This document shows, piece after piece, positions 26,741 to 36,425 of a stretch of 64,000 bases of DNA (its first letter is position 1; each line of letters starts with the position of its first letter). The notes under the pieces are model-generated. The model ran no database searches and had not been told where the DNA came from. It saw nothing but the letters and a program-made list of their open reading frames with translations. This stretch comes from Cupriavidus sp. 2SB (GTDB taxonomy: Bacteria > Pseudomonadota > Gammaproteobacteria > Burkholderiales > Burkholderiaceae): NCBI RefSeq assembly GCF_005503625.1, contig NZ_SCMX01000002.1:118225-182224 (forward strand), given 5' to 3'. The position numbers and the translations under genes were made by a program.

Positions 26741-26973
26741 GGCGGCTCCTCCCGGGAGAACTGTCCGCTGCACACGCCGCGCGAGATGCGTTGCGCGGGA
26801 GCGGTTTCTTGATCGATCTTTCCGATGCGCGCTTCGATTTGTCATTCAGCGTAGTGCGGCCACCAGCAAAAAGCGAACTTTCGCCGCACAAACGCTGTGC
26901 TATCTTGAAACGGCAGGCACCACGTCACGACAACTCCACACCGCGTGCCGATTCGCTTCAAGGGGGGCTGATT

Positions 26974-28212
26974 ATGTGGCGGAAAGCACTAGCGGTGTCG
27001 CTGCCTGCGATCGTTGTTGCGATCGTTGCGGGCGGCGCCATGCGGATCGACGATTTCCTCGTGGCACCCGCCGAAGCCGGCATCCTGCCCAAGAACAGCG
27101 ACGAGCAGTACGAACTCTCGTTCTGGGATTCGATCAAGAACAGCAACTACGCCGGCGACTACGAGGCTTACCTGAAGCAGTATCCGAACGGCAAGTTCGC
27201 GGCGCTGGCCAAGTCCAGGCTCGACCGCATCCGCGCGGCAGGGCCATCGGCCGCGCCCAGCGCACCGGCCGCAAAGCCCGAGCCCAAGGCCGAGGCCAAG
27301 CCCGCTCCGGCACCCACACCGCCGCCTGCTGCGCGGTCCGCGCCACCTTCGACGCCATCGCCATCGACACCGCCCGCCGCCAGCAATCAACCGCGTTCGC
27401 GCGCGGGCGGCGCGATCTCGCAAGGCACGGTCACGATGGCGAACGAAGGCAAGGAGACTCCACCACCTGCTGCAACCAAACCCGGCGAAGCACGCGGTGG
27501 CGAGAGTCGCGACTGTCCGCAGTGCCCGGTCATGGTGACCATCCGGCCCGGCTCGTTCACGATGGGCAGCAGCACCAGTGACCCCGCCGAGCGCCCGCCG
27601 CATCACGTAGTGGTGAACAAGCCATTCGCCATCGGCAAGTTCGAAGTCACGATCGAACAATGGAACGCGTGTGCCGATGCGAACGTGTGCCCACGCATCG
27701 CCACCAACAATGCCGATGCGAAGAACGCACCCGTGCGCGACATCAGTTGGGATGACGCGCAGCAATACGTGGGATGGCTATCGAAGACCACGGGCAAGCC
27801 CTACCGTCTGCCAACCGAAGCCGAATGGGAATACGCGGCGCGTGGCGGCACCAGTTCCGCATTCTGGTGGGGCGACAAGATGAGCAAGGGCAACGCCAAC
27901 TGCAAGGACTGCGGCGATCCGTGGAGCGATGCCGCGCCTGCCAACGTGGGATCGTTCACCGCCAATCCCTTCGGCCTGCACGATATGAATGGCAGCGTCT
28001 GGGAATGGGTGGCGGATTGCTGGCACAGCTCGTACAAGGGTGCCCCCGTCGATGGGCGCGCCTGGGAAGAGCCCGCGTGCACATCCCGCGTGATACGCGG
28101 CGGTTCATGGCGTGAAGGGGCCAGCTACATGGTCTCTTCCACACGCTTCAAATACAGCACGAGCGTGCGGCAATCGCAGAATGGCTTCCGCGTGGCGCGC
28201 GATGCAAATTGA
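26974..28212 (+). CDS. FGE/SUMF1-fold protein lacking the catalytic cysteines
   Basis: Protein of 412 residues. An N-terminal signal anchor ([18 protein letters not shown]) is followed by a short helical repeat ([17 protein letters not shown]), a Pro/Ala-rich linker (about 90-165) and a C-terminal FGE-sulfatase domain (about 185-412: [51 protein letters not shown]). In true formylglycine-generating enzymes two cysteines follow GASYM; here the segment reads [19 protein letters not shown], with none. It is probably a binding or scaffold protein, not an oxidase. The ATG at 26974 follows AAGGGGGG. It is convergent with the kinase gene 22 bases away. Confidence 0.85.
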   Translation: MWRKALAVSLPAIVVAIVAGGAMRIDDFLVAPAEAGILPKNSDEQYELSFWDSIKNSNYAGDYEAYLKQYPNGKFAALAKSRLDRIRAAGPSAAPSAPAAKPEPKAEAKPAPAPTPPPAARSAPPSTPSPSTPPAASNQPRSRAGGAISQGTVTMANEGKETPPPAATKPGEARGGESRDCPQCPVMVTIRPGSFTMGSSTSDPAERPPHHVVVNKPFAIGKFEVTIEQWNACADANVCPRIATNNADAKNAPVRDISWDDAQQYVGWLSKTTGKPYRLPTEAEWEYAARGGTSSAFWWGDKMSKGNANCKDCGDPWSDAAPANVGSFTANPFGLHDMNGSVWEWVADCWHSSYKGAPVDGRAWEEPACTSRVIRGGSWREGASYMVSSTRFKYSTSVRQSQNGFRVARDAN

Positions 28213-28234
28213 TGTCTGATGGATGCCGCGTGCG

Positions 28235-30358
28235 CTACTTCGCGCGCGTGGCGATCTGCACAAGATCCACGCTGACCTGATCGCGCCCATGCTTGCTCGC
28301 CATCTGCGCGAGCGGCTTCTCCAGTGCGCGCAGATATTCCTGGCGCGTCTCGAAATCGGGACGCCGCGACTTGAACAGCGGCTCGGGCGTGGTCAGCAAC
28401 ACCACCAGTTCCGTGCCGAACGGTTTCGATATCACCCAGTCGCCGCTATCACCAATCGTCGCGCTGTAGCTGGCCGGTGCCTGATGCCCTTGCACGCGTG
28501 CGCTTGGTACCAGATGCGCCACCTTGCCATCGGCCACGAAGTAATCCACATAGACGTAGCTTTCATGCGGCGGCGTTTTCAGGTCGAGCACCAGCGGTGT
28601 GCCTTCGGTCAACTGCGTGCCGCCGCGCGTATGGAGCAAGGCGACGCCCCCCTTCTCTCCCGCTTTGCGGTTGCCTGACCAGTACGGCGCGATCATGCGT
28701 ACCACATCGCACTTGTCCGCTGTCAGCGGCTGCGCGTCGAGCTTCAGCGTCTTCACGCCGCCCAGCTTGCCGAGCTTGTCACGTAATCCGCCGATAGCCG
28801 ACTCCGCCACATAGCCATCCACCTGCAGCACATTGCCCTTGATATCGGCATTGAGCAGCGCGCATGGCGTGGCAGCGAGCACGGCGGCCACGGCTTCTGG
28901 CTTGAGCGGCACCGCTGTCGGCGGCTTGGGCGCTTCCTGTTCGGCGATGGATGGTGCAGGCGGAGGTTGCGTAGCCGGCGTGGACGCCACCGGAGGCGCT
29001 GGTTGCCCACCGTCCTTGACATCGCCCCGCCACAGGTAATACCCAACGCCCGTGGCGATGGCAACACCCGCTATCGCCGCGCCCACGAGCAGTGGCACCA
29101 CGGGGCTGGCCTTTTCCGGCTGTCCGCCGAGTCCCGCCAGAAAGCGCGTCACGGTTGGCGTGCGCGTAGCGCGATCGAGCGACAGCGCCTGGCGCAGCGC
29201 CTTCCATTGCGTACGCGACAACGTCTTGGGCTGCGCGGGTTTCACGTTGCGTGCGCGTGCCTCGGTGGCTGACACCCGGTCGTACGGATGCTTGCCCGTC
29301 AGCAGTTCATAGCTGACGCAGGCCAGCGCGTAGATATCGTCGCGTGGATCGGGCTCGCGATGCTCGAACATCTCGGGGCTGGCGTACGCCGGAGTCATGC
29401 CGCCGAGTGAACCCGGATCGAAGACGGTCTGGTCGGCATCGTCCGCAGGCTGCTGGAAGCCGCGCGCAATGCCGAAGTCGATCACCTTCACTTCACCGCG
29501 ATCCGTGAGAAACACATTGGCCGGTTTGAAATCGCAATGCACGAAGCCGCGTTCGTGCGCATAGGCCAACGCACTGCCCATGCCCACGATGATCGGCATC
29601 GCCTTGATATAGGGCAGCCCCGTGAACTCGGGCGCGCGCAACACACGATTGAGAGACTTGCCCTGCAGATACTCCATGGTAAGGAAAACAGTCGGACCAT
29701 CGCGATCGAAGTCGTAGACGGTGACGATGTTCCGGTGCGCCAGTTGCTGCGCCTTGCGCGCTTCACGCTGCAACGCAATCAGCGATTTGGGATGCCCGCT
29801 GAACTGCAGGTTCAGCACCTTGATCGCAATGTAGGGCTTGCGATCCGACGCTTCGAGCTTGCGCAGGTCCAACGCCTTGTAGACCGTGCCCATGCCGCCC
29901 ACGCCCAGGCACTCTTCCAATACGAAGCGACCATTGAGCGTGTCGCCCACACCCTTGGTGGGACCCGATGGAATCTGGCCGCCGGTGAAGTGGCCGCTTT
30001 GACTTCCCGTATTGCTGCCCGTCTGATAGGGATGTCCCGTGGCCGGCGCGCTGCGATCCGCATGATCCGGTTCGATGCGTGTCTCTTCGCCTGCACTGCC
30101 AGCATGCATGTCCTGGACACGGTCGACGGGATCGAACTGCGTGGCCACATGGGAGTCGATGCGGTGCATCACTTCGGCATAGACCGCCGGAGGCAGGGGA
30201 AAGCGCGTGTGCTCCTCAGTGAGCACGCGGGCAAACTGGGTGGAGTCGGTTTGATCGTCCTTGAGGGCCAGATCTACCGATGCAAGGAAGTCGTCGCGCG
30301 AGAGGCTGCCGCGCTGAAAGTTCCTGATGAGTTCGGTCAGGCTGGGCATCCGATGCAT
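28235..30358 (-). CDS. Transmembrane Ser/Thr protein kinase with C-terminal DUF4384-like domain
   Basis: Hanks-type kinase of 707 residues. The kinase domain (about 145-410) has a Gly loop GVGGMG (152-157), Lys180 in AIK, HCDFKPAN (274-281) and DFG (294-296). The usual HRD arginine is Cys, so it is a non-RD kinase. One membrane helix follows at about 420-443, then a Pro-rich linker and a periplasmic domain ending in a DUF4384-like part (TPLVLDLKTPP, YVDYFVADGKVAHLVP). The N-terminal 70 residues form a small helical domain. It likely phosphorylates FHA-bound partners and is opposed by the PP2C enzyme at 9599-10375. It is divergent from the peptide cluster at 30770. Confidence 0.92.
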   Translation of the reverse strand: MHRMPSLTELIRNFQRGSLSRDDFLASVDLALKDDQTDSTQFARVLTEEHTRFPLPPAVYAEVMHRIDSHVATQFDPVDRVQDMHAGSAGEETRIEPDHADRSAPATGHPYQTGSNTGSQSGHFTGGQIPSGPTKGVGDTLNGRFVLEECLGVGGMGTVYKALDLRKLEASDRKPYIAIKVLNLQFSGHPKSLIALQREARKAQQLAHRNIVTVYDFDRDGPTVFLTMEYLQGKSLNRVLRAPEFTGLPYIKAMPIIVGMGSALAYAHERGFVHCDFKPANVFLTDRGEVKVIDFGIARGFQQPADDADQTVFDPGSLGGMTPAYASPEMFEHREPDPRDDIYALACVSYELLTGKHPYDRVSATEARARNVKPAQPKTLSRTQWKALRQALSLDRATRTPTVTRFLAGLGGQPEKASPVVPLLVGAAIAGVAIATGVGYYLWRGDVKDGGQPAPPVASTPATQPPPAPSIAEQEAPKPPTAVPLKPEAVAAVLAATPCALLNADIKGNVLQVDGYVAESAIGGLRDKLGKLGGVKTLKLDAQPLTADKCDVVRMIAPYWSGNRKAGEKGGVALLHTRGGTQLTEGTPLVLDLKTPPHESYVYVDYFVADGKVAHLVPSARVQGHQAPASYSATIGDSGDWVISKPFGTELVVLLTTPEPLFKSRRPDFETRQEYLRALEKPLAQMASKHGRDQVSVDLVQIATRAK

Positions 30359-30769
30359 CCCGACGAGTGGTTGCCGACTGGGTTGCTGACTACTTGCCGA
30401 CTATATTGCGGCCTCGCGCATGCCGCGAATCCGTCGCATCACGGCACAGGGCCTTCGATGGATACTAGTGCGCACTCCGGCCATTCGCAATGCCGCACTG
30501 ATGCGCGGCGCCCACAGCCGTCGCTGGCGCGCCAACACCCAACACCTTTCTGTTGGCGCGCGGCCATCACACTCCCCCTCCCCGCCACGCTCGCACAGTG
30601 ATGCCAGCGCGCGTGCATCGCCCGCAAAGCCTTGTGCCACAACCCTTTCGAAAATTTATTCGCGCAGGTGGCACGCGCTGGCACGCTCCCTGCGATATCT
30701 GGTCCGAGCGCGACACCAACCCGATGCTCATCACACCGAAGCCTCACCTACCTGTTTCTGGAGACCATC
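30359..30769. promoter_or_regulatory. Divergent regulatory region between the kinase and the peptide cluster
   Basis: 411 bases without a gene. It contains a perfect 11-bp inverted repeat, GCGCGCCAACA / TGTTGGCGCGC (30527-30537 with 30551-30561), about 120-150 bases upstream of the sigma-54 promoter, the usual distance for an activator site. Downstream of the promoter lies a leader of about 75 bases almost identical to that of peptide copy 2. Confidence 0.5.
30679..30693 (+). promoter_or_regulatory. Sigma-54 promoter of the peptide cluster
   Basis: TGGCACGCTCCCTGC with GG-N10-GC spacing, 76 bases before the ATG at 30770. Identical to the element before peptide copy 2. A second TGGCACG starts 10 bases upstream but lacks a -12 partner. 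Confidence 0.8.
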
Positions 30770-31045
30770 ATGACCAAGCTGACCATCAAGGACCTGTCCT
30801 CGACCGAAACCCTCGACGCCCGCGCACTGCATGCCGTACGCGGTGGCTTTGCCTTCGCCCCCATCACCACTGTCTACAGCCCGTTCAAGCTGTCCTTCGA
30901 CAAGGACGTGAAGATTAACCAGTCGAACCAGCAAATGCAGGACGTGACGAGCTACTTCGGCAACGGCTCGGCGTTCCAGGCCAACATGCACAACAACGTG
31001 ACGACGAACCAGCACGCCGAGAACAACGTCTACGGCGCCGTCTGA
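30770..31045 (+). CDS. Double-glycine leader precursor peptide, copy 3
   Basis: Precursor of 91 residues. The leader of 26 residues ends V23-R24-G25-G26, with D8-L9 and L15-D16. The 65-residue core contains FDKDVKINQSNQQMQ, TSYFGNGSAFQ and TNQHAENNVY, almost matching copy 2. The start is set by TGGAGACC and the leader homology; the frame opens further upstream at 30632 through promoter sequence. First gene of a four-peptide cluster transcribed from the sigma-54 promoter at 30679. Confidence 0.87.
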   Translation: MTKLTIKDLSSTETLDARALHAVRGGFAFAPITTVYSPFKLSFDKDVKINQSNQQMQDVTSYFGNGSAFQANMHNNVTTNQHAENNVYGAV

Positions 31046-31116
31046 TCCGGCATCGCACGCACTCGCACCCCACGCAATTCGCACACCACATCGCACCTGA
31101 GTATTTGGAGACTGCC

Positions 31117-31386
31117 ATGAGCACCCTGACCATCCTCGACCTGTCCAGCACCGCCACCCTCGACACCACCGGCATGAAGTCCGTACGCGGCGGCCTCGGT
31201 TTCGCCCCGTGGACCAGCGTCTACGCCCCCGTGAAGCTGTCGTTCGACTCCAGCCTGAAGATCGACCAGCAGAACCAGCAGATGCAGAGCGTGAACAACG
31301 CCTTCGCCAACGGCTCGGCGTTCCAGGAACATATGCGCAACACGGTGGACACGAACCAGAACGCCACCAACAACGTCTGGCGCTAA
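31117..31386 (+). CDS. Double-glycine leader precursor peptide, copy 4
   Basis: Precursor of 89 residues. The leader has D8-L9, L15-D16, M20, V23 and R24-G25-G26. The core has the same plan as copies 2 and 3 but is diverged: FDSSLKIDQQNQQMQ, NNAFANGSAFQ, TNQNATNNVW. ATG at 31117 with TTGGAG upstream. 71 bases after copy 3. Confidence 0.86.
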   Translation: MSTLTILDLSSTATLDTTGMKSVRGGLGFAPWTSVYAPVKLSFDSSLKIDQQNQQMQSVNNAFANGSAFQEHMRNTVDTNQNATNNVWR

Positions 31387-31408
31387 GACATCGTCATCGA
31401 CACGCACC

Positions 31409-31431
31409 GGCGCGCGGCAGCCCCGCGCGCC
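31409..31431. repeat. Stem-loop between peptide genes 4 and 5
   Basis: 9-bp perfect stem GGCGCGCGG / CCGCGCGCC with a 5-base loop and no T-run. Likely an mRNA processing or partial-termination element inside the peptide cluster. Confidence 0.5.
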
Positions 31432-31460
31432 ACCGCAACACGCACCTGAAGGAGTTCACC

Positions 31461-31733
31461 ATGTCATCGATCATCGTCCGCGACCTTGCCGCCAGCAAGG
31501 AACTCGATCGCAAGTCGCTTACCGCCATCCGTGGCGGCAACAGCTGGCTCAGCCAGGCCGGCAACATGGGTCCGCTGGCCAACGTCAATATCAACATCAA
31601 CCAGAACGTTCAGCAGTTGCAGCAGGTGAACGTCGCCGCGTTCAACAACAACAAGATCGTCGGCGTGGACCTGGGCAACATCGCGCTGAACGTGAAGCCC
31701 TCGCAATGGGGCGGCAACTGGGCTGCAGTCTGA
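31461..31733 (+). CDS. Double-glycine leader precursor peptide, copy 5
   Basis: Precursor of 90 residues with the conserved 26-residue leader (D8-L9, L15-D16, L20, I23, R24-G25-G26). The 64-residue core is a different type: an alternating polar/hydrophobic stretch (NVNININQNVQQLQQVNV) and later VDLGNIALNVKPSQWGGNW. It shares only the Asn/Gln bias with copies 2-4 and is closer in style to copy 1. ATG at 31461 after AAGGAGTTC. No cysteine. Confidence 0.85.
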   Translation: MSSIIVRDLAASKELDRKSLTAIRGGNSWLSQAGNMGPLANVNININQNVQQLQQVNVAAFNNNKIVGVDLGNIALNVKPSQWGGNWAAV

Positions 31734-31746
31734 GCCCGGCCAGCGT

Positions 31747-31784
31747 GCCGCAGTGGTGCCACGCATTGCGGGCACCACTGCGGC
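31747..31784. repeat. Long stem-loop between peptide genes 5 and 6
   Basis: 14-bp perfect stem (31747-31760 with 31771-31784) and a 10-base loop, no T-run. It separates the last peptide gene from the others and could cause differential expression. Confidence 0.6.
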
Positions 31785-31887
31785 CACTGCACTTGCCTAT
31801 ACTGAATCGGGCCCGCGCCTGCCCTGGCGCCGCCCGACCGGCGCCGTTCCGGCCGGCCGAGGCAAGGTCCGCAAGCTGGAGAACGCC

Positions 31888-32103
31888 ATGGCAGTCATCG
31901 TCATCAAGGATTTGTCGGAAAACATGGACCTCGACCGCGAGGCCATGACCGCCATCATCGGCGGCGCCCGATTGGCCGGCAGCTATCGCTGGCAATCGCA
32001 TCGACGACCATCGCTGACGCGATTGATCCAGTATCCGCAGGGTTTTCCGGGCACGCCGCAGGATGCAGGGGAGGAACGGGAGACCGGGACGCCGCGCAAG
32101 TGA
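31888..32103 (+). CDS. Double-glycine leader precursor peptide, copy 6 (divergent)
   Basis: Precursor of 71 residues. The leader is still 26 residues with D8-L9, L15-D16, M20 and I23, but ends I24-G25-G26 where the others have Arg24. The 45-residue core is Arg/Pro-rich and basic (ARLAGSYRWQSHRRPSLTR, ending TPRK) and lacks the Asn/Gln blocks. It may be a functionally distinct cargo or a frame-decayed copy. ATG at 31888, preceded by CTGGAGAACGCC. Confidence 0.68.
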   Translation: MAVIVIKDLSENMDLDREAMTAIIGGARLAGSYRWQSHRRPSLTRLIQYPQGFPGTPQDAGEERETGTPRK

Positions 32104-32165
32104 AGTGAGTGCGCGAAAGATCCCCGGCACGATAAAGAAACAAGCGAAAAAGCGAGGGAGAAAAG

Positions 32166-32196
32166 AAAAGCCCGCCAAGCAATTGGCGGGCTTTGG
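32166..32196. terminator. Bidirectional intrinsic terminator after the peptide cluster
   Basis: 11-bp stem AAGCCCGCCAA / TTGGCGGGCTT with a 4-base loop. A-rich sequence on the left gives a TTTTCTTTT run for minus-strand transcripts; plus-strand transcripts have only CTTTGG. Confidence 0.75.
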
Positions 32197-32581
32197 TTGC
32201 GGACGGGCCCGGACCTCCTGGGTCTGCGTCACCGGCGATTCCGGTCATTCCTGTGCCAGGCATGTTTCCCATGGATTCCGCCCATGACGCGGACGCCCAT
32301 CCGGACCACCCGGACAGTCGGAGGAAACGTGGCGATGGCATCAATGACCGCAATGCCCGAGCCGAGCGGCAAGCCAACCTTGCCAAAGGCAGGATCATCG
32401 GGACGTGAATCCGTCCGCCCCATTGCGGGCGTGGCCCGCGCACTGGAGTATAGGCAGCGGTCTCCGACATTCAAGCGACGCGGGCTGCGCTTGAATCGCA
32501 CAATTCACATGCCTGCTTACGTTTGATTACGATTGCGCACGTGTTTGACCATTTCGCGGTGCAGCAAAAAAATAAGTGTTC

Positions 32582-32590
32582 TGCTATACT
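32582..32590 (+). promoter_or_regulatory. Possible extended -10 promoter of the DEAD-box gene
   Basis: TGCTATACT (extended -10 type) after an A-rich tract; no good -35. If used, the helicase mRNA has a leader of roughly 390 nt. Confidence 0.4.
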
Positions 32591-32988
32591 TCGCGCCGTG
32601 AGTTTCGCACTGTGAGTTCCGCACCACGCCCGGCATCATCAGCCCATGGCGTATCCGCTGCCCTCCCAATATCTGCTCCCTGCCTCTGTCATCACACGAA
32701 GTTCAGACAGGTGCCTGGCCAGAACGCACCGCTCACCTGACGTCGCCTCGTCTCCGATCCTGATGAACAGCCTGTAGTCCATTGCGCTGTTTGCCTGCCA
32801 GGGATAATCGACCGGTTGAATATGAATCAGCCAGTTGCCCACCCTGCCTGCCGCCGTGTTGCCAGCTGAGTCTGTCGAACGGCCTACCGATTGGCGCCGA
32901 AGCCTTTTTTAAGACTTTGCACTTGCGCCCACCCTCGAGCATCACATTTGCCCCGGGGTGCCATGCATATTTAATACGTACGTACGAC

Positions 32989-34908
<1,920 letters not shown>

Positions 34909-34928
34909 TTCTCAGAAATGAGAAATGA

Positions 34929-34955
34929 AAAAGGCACCTTCGGGTGCCTTTTTTG
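34929..34955 (+). terminator. Intrinsic terminator of the DEAD-box gene
   Basis: 8-bp stem AAGGCACC / GGTGCCTT with a TTCG tetraloop followed by TTTT, 20 bases after the stop. Confidence 0.92.
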
Positions 34956-34986
34956 TTGGTGCTCCTGCGTTTCACCTGCCCAGTGT

Positions 34987-35023
34987 TTGCTCCCCTCTCC
35001 CGCATAGCGGGAGAGGGGAGCAA
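34987..35023. repeat. Dispersed palindromic repeat, copy B
   Basis: Perfect 17-bp palindrome (34987-35003 with 35007-35023, loop ATA) with the core CTCCCCTCTCCCGC. It lies at the convergent ends of the DEAD-box gene and egtB. Confidence 0.8.
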
Positions 35024-35041
35024 GACAACGGAGAGATTTAC

Positions 35042-36298
35042 TCAAACCCCACAACTCCGAAACCCCACAAACGACACATCGTCCTCCGGCAACAACGCTG
35101 TCCGCGCCCGCACATGCCGTGCGCGTGCCGGGCTCGCGAACGATACGCCGCGTACGGATTGATGCGTGCCGAAGCGGCCGATGATTTCGCCGTCGGTCGG
35201 CTCTGCGACAAACCCGATGTACGGCTCGTACGGCGTGGCCGTCCATTCGCGCAGCGCGCCCCACTGCAGGCCGCGGTTCTGCGTGGCCGCCAGTTCCCAT
35301 TCCACTTCCTGCGGCAAGCGGCGACCTGCCCAGACACACCAGGCCTGCGCCTCGAACAGCGAGACATGGCGCACCGGCTCGTCGGGATTCAACGTGCGCT
35401 CGGTGCCGAAGCGCGATGCCACCCAACTACGGCTGACCGCATGGCGTCCCCAGTAGCGCGGTGCCGAGCGCTCCTGCGTCATCAACCATTGCCGGCCCGC
35501 AACCGACCAATAAGACGGATGCTCATAGCCGCGATCCTCGACGAACTCCAGGAACTGGGCGTTGGTCACCAGCGAGGCATCCATCTCGAAGGCCGGGACG
35601 TAAATTTTCTGCGGCGGCAATTCGTCGGGCCAGGCAAACCCATCGGCCTCGGCCCAGCCCTGCGTGAAATTGCCGCCTGGGAAATGCAGCGTACCGCCCG
35701 ACGACTGCGATATCGACGGACCCACGGCGGCGGGCTCCACGGGCGCCATGCCCAGCGCCTGCAGCAGCGTCGCCACGGTCTCGCCTTGCGCGTCCTCATG
35801 GCAGAGTGCGCGACGGAACGGGTACAGCGTCGCGTCCTCATCATCGGGCAACAGCGCGATACGGCGCAGCAGGCCGTCGAGCACCTGCGTGGCATATTGC
35901 TTCACGCGGCTCACATCGGGCAGCACGATTTCCCAGCGCTCGTCAGGGCCGATCCGGTCTGGATCGAACCATTCATCGGCGCCATCGAGCAACGACGGCT
36001 CGCTGGCTACCGGCAGGCGGATGCCGCCCTGCTCCAGATGACGCACGCCGCGCAGGCACCACCATTCGGCGTGCCAGGCGATATGACCCAGGGTCCACAG
36101 CGGCGGGTTGCAATCGTACTGGCGCGGCACATCCCAGCCCTTGCGGGTCTGGCCAAAGGCACCGAGCCACGCGAGCGTGCGATTGCGTGATTCCACCAGC
36201 GCCTGCGCCAACCCTTCACGCGGCAGGCGGCGCGCGTCAGGCCATTGCGCATTGCCGCCGGTGAAATGGAGATCGGGAAGCATGGAGAATCCGCTCAT
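35042..36298 (-). CDS. egtB: EgtB-like non-heme iron sulfoxide synthase (ergothioneine biosynthesis)
   Basis: Protein of 418 residues with an N-terminal DinB-like helical domain carrying the iron-ligand pattern HxxxHxE (GHIAWHAEWW) and a C-terminal FGE-sulfatase-like domain (YVPAFEMDASLVTNAQFLEF, RRLPQEVEWELAATQ, REWTATPYEPY, FVGFRSCG). EgtB joins hercynine to a cysteine-derived thiol using O2. The hercynine-forming egtD lies 127 bases upstream on the same strand. The selenium homologue SenA has the same fold and remains possible, but no senB or senC genes are present, so EgtB is preferred. Confidence 0.82.
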   Translation of the reverse strand: MSGFSMLPDLHFTGGNAQWPDARRLPREGLAQALVESRNRTLAWLGAFGQTRKGWDVPRQYDCNPPLWTLGHIAWHAEWWCLRGVRHLEQGGIRLPVASEPSLLDGADEWFDPDRIGPDERWEIVLPDVSRVKQYATQVLDGLLRRIALLPDDEDATLYPFRRALCHEDAQGETVATLLQALGMAPVEPAAVGPSISQSSGGTLHFPGGNFTQGWAEADGFAWPDELPPQKIYVPAFEMDASLVTNAQFLEFVEDRGYEHPSYWSVAGRQWLMTQERSAPRYWGRHAVSRSWVASRFGTERTLNPDEPVRHVSLFEAQAWCVWAGRRLPQEVEWELAATQNRGLQWGALREWTATPYEPYIGFVAEPTDGEIIGRFGTHQSVRGVSFASPARARHVRARTALLPEDDVSFVGFRSCGV

Positions 36299-36425
36299 CG
36301 AAATATCCGTGTCAGAGAATGAAAAAAGGGCCGGCCGGCCCGGCTGCGCGCATTATGACATCGCACGCGCACGGCTTCCGGCCGGCCCCGCTTCACCCTG
36401 CTGGCGGCGAGGCTTCCCGAACTCT

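Larger units (their letters stand above)
32104..32988. other. Gene-poor stretch between the peptide cluster and the DEAD-box gene
   Basis: 885 bases. It begins with a bidirectional terminator (32166-32196). A possible 48-residue hydrophilic ORF (32262-32408, plus) and a 67-residue minus-strand ORF (32639-32842) are present, but neither has supporting signals. From about 32585 it appears to be a long 5' leader of the DEAD-box helicase. GC falls near 32510-32600. Confidence 0.5.

Noticed and set aside
30770..31386. YFGNG motif in peptide cores as a class IIa bacteriocin YGNGV box
   Set aside because: Class IIa peptides need two cysteines after the motif and a different position; these cores have none. 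Probably coincidence.
32639..32842. 67-residue minus-strand ORF upstream of the DEAD-box gene
   Set aside because: No ribosome-binding site or family resemblance; antisense to the probable helicase leader.
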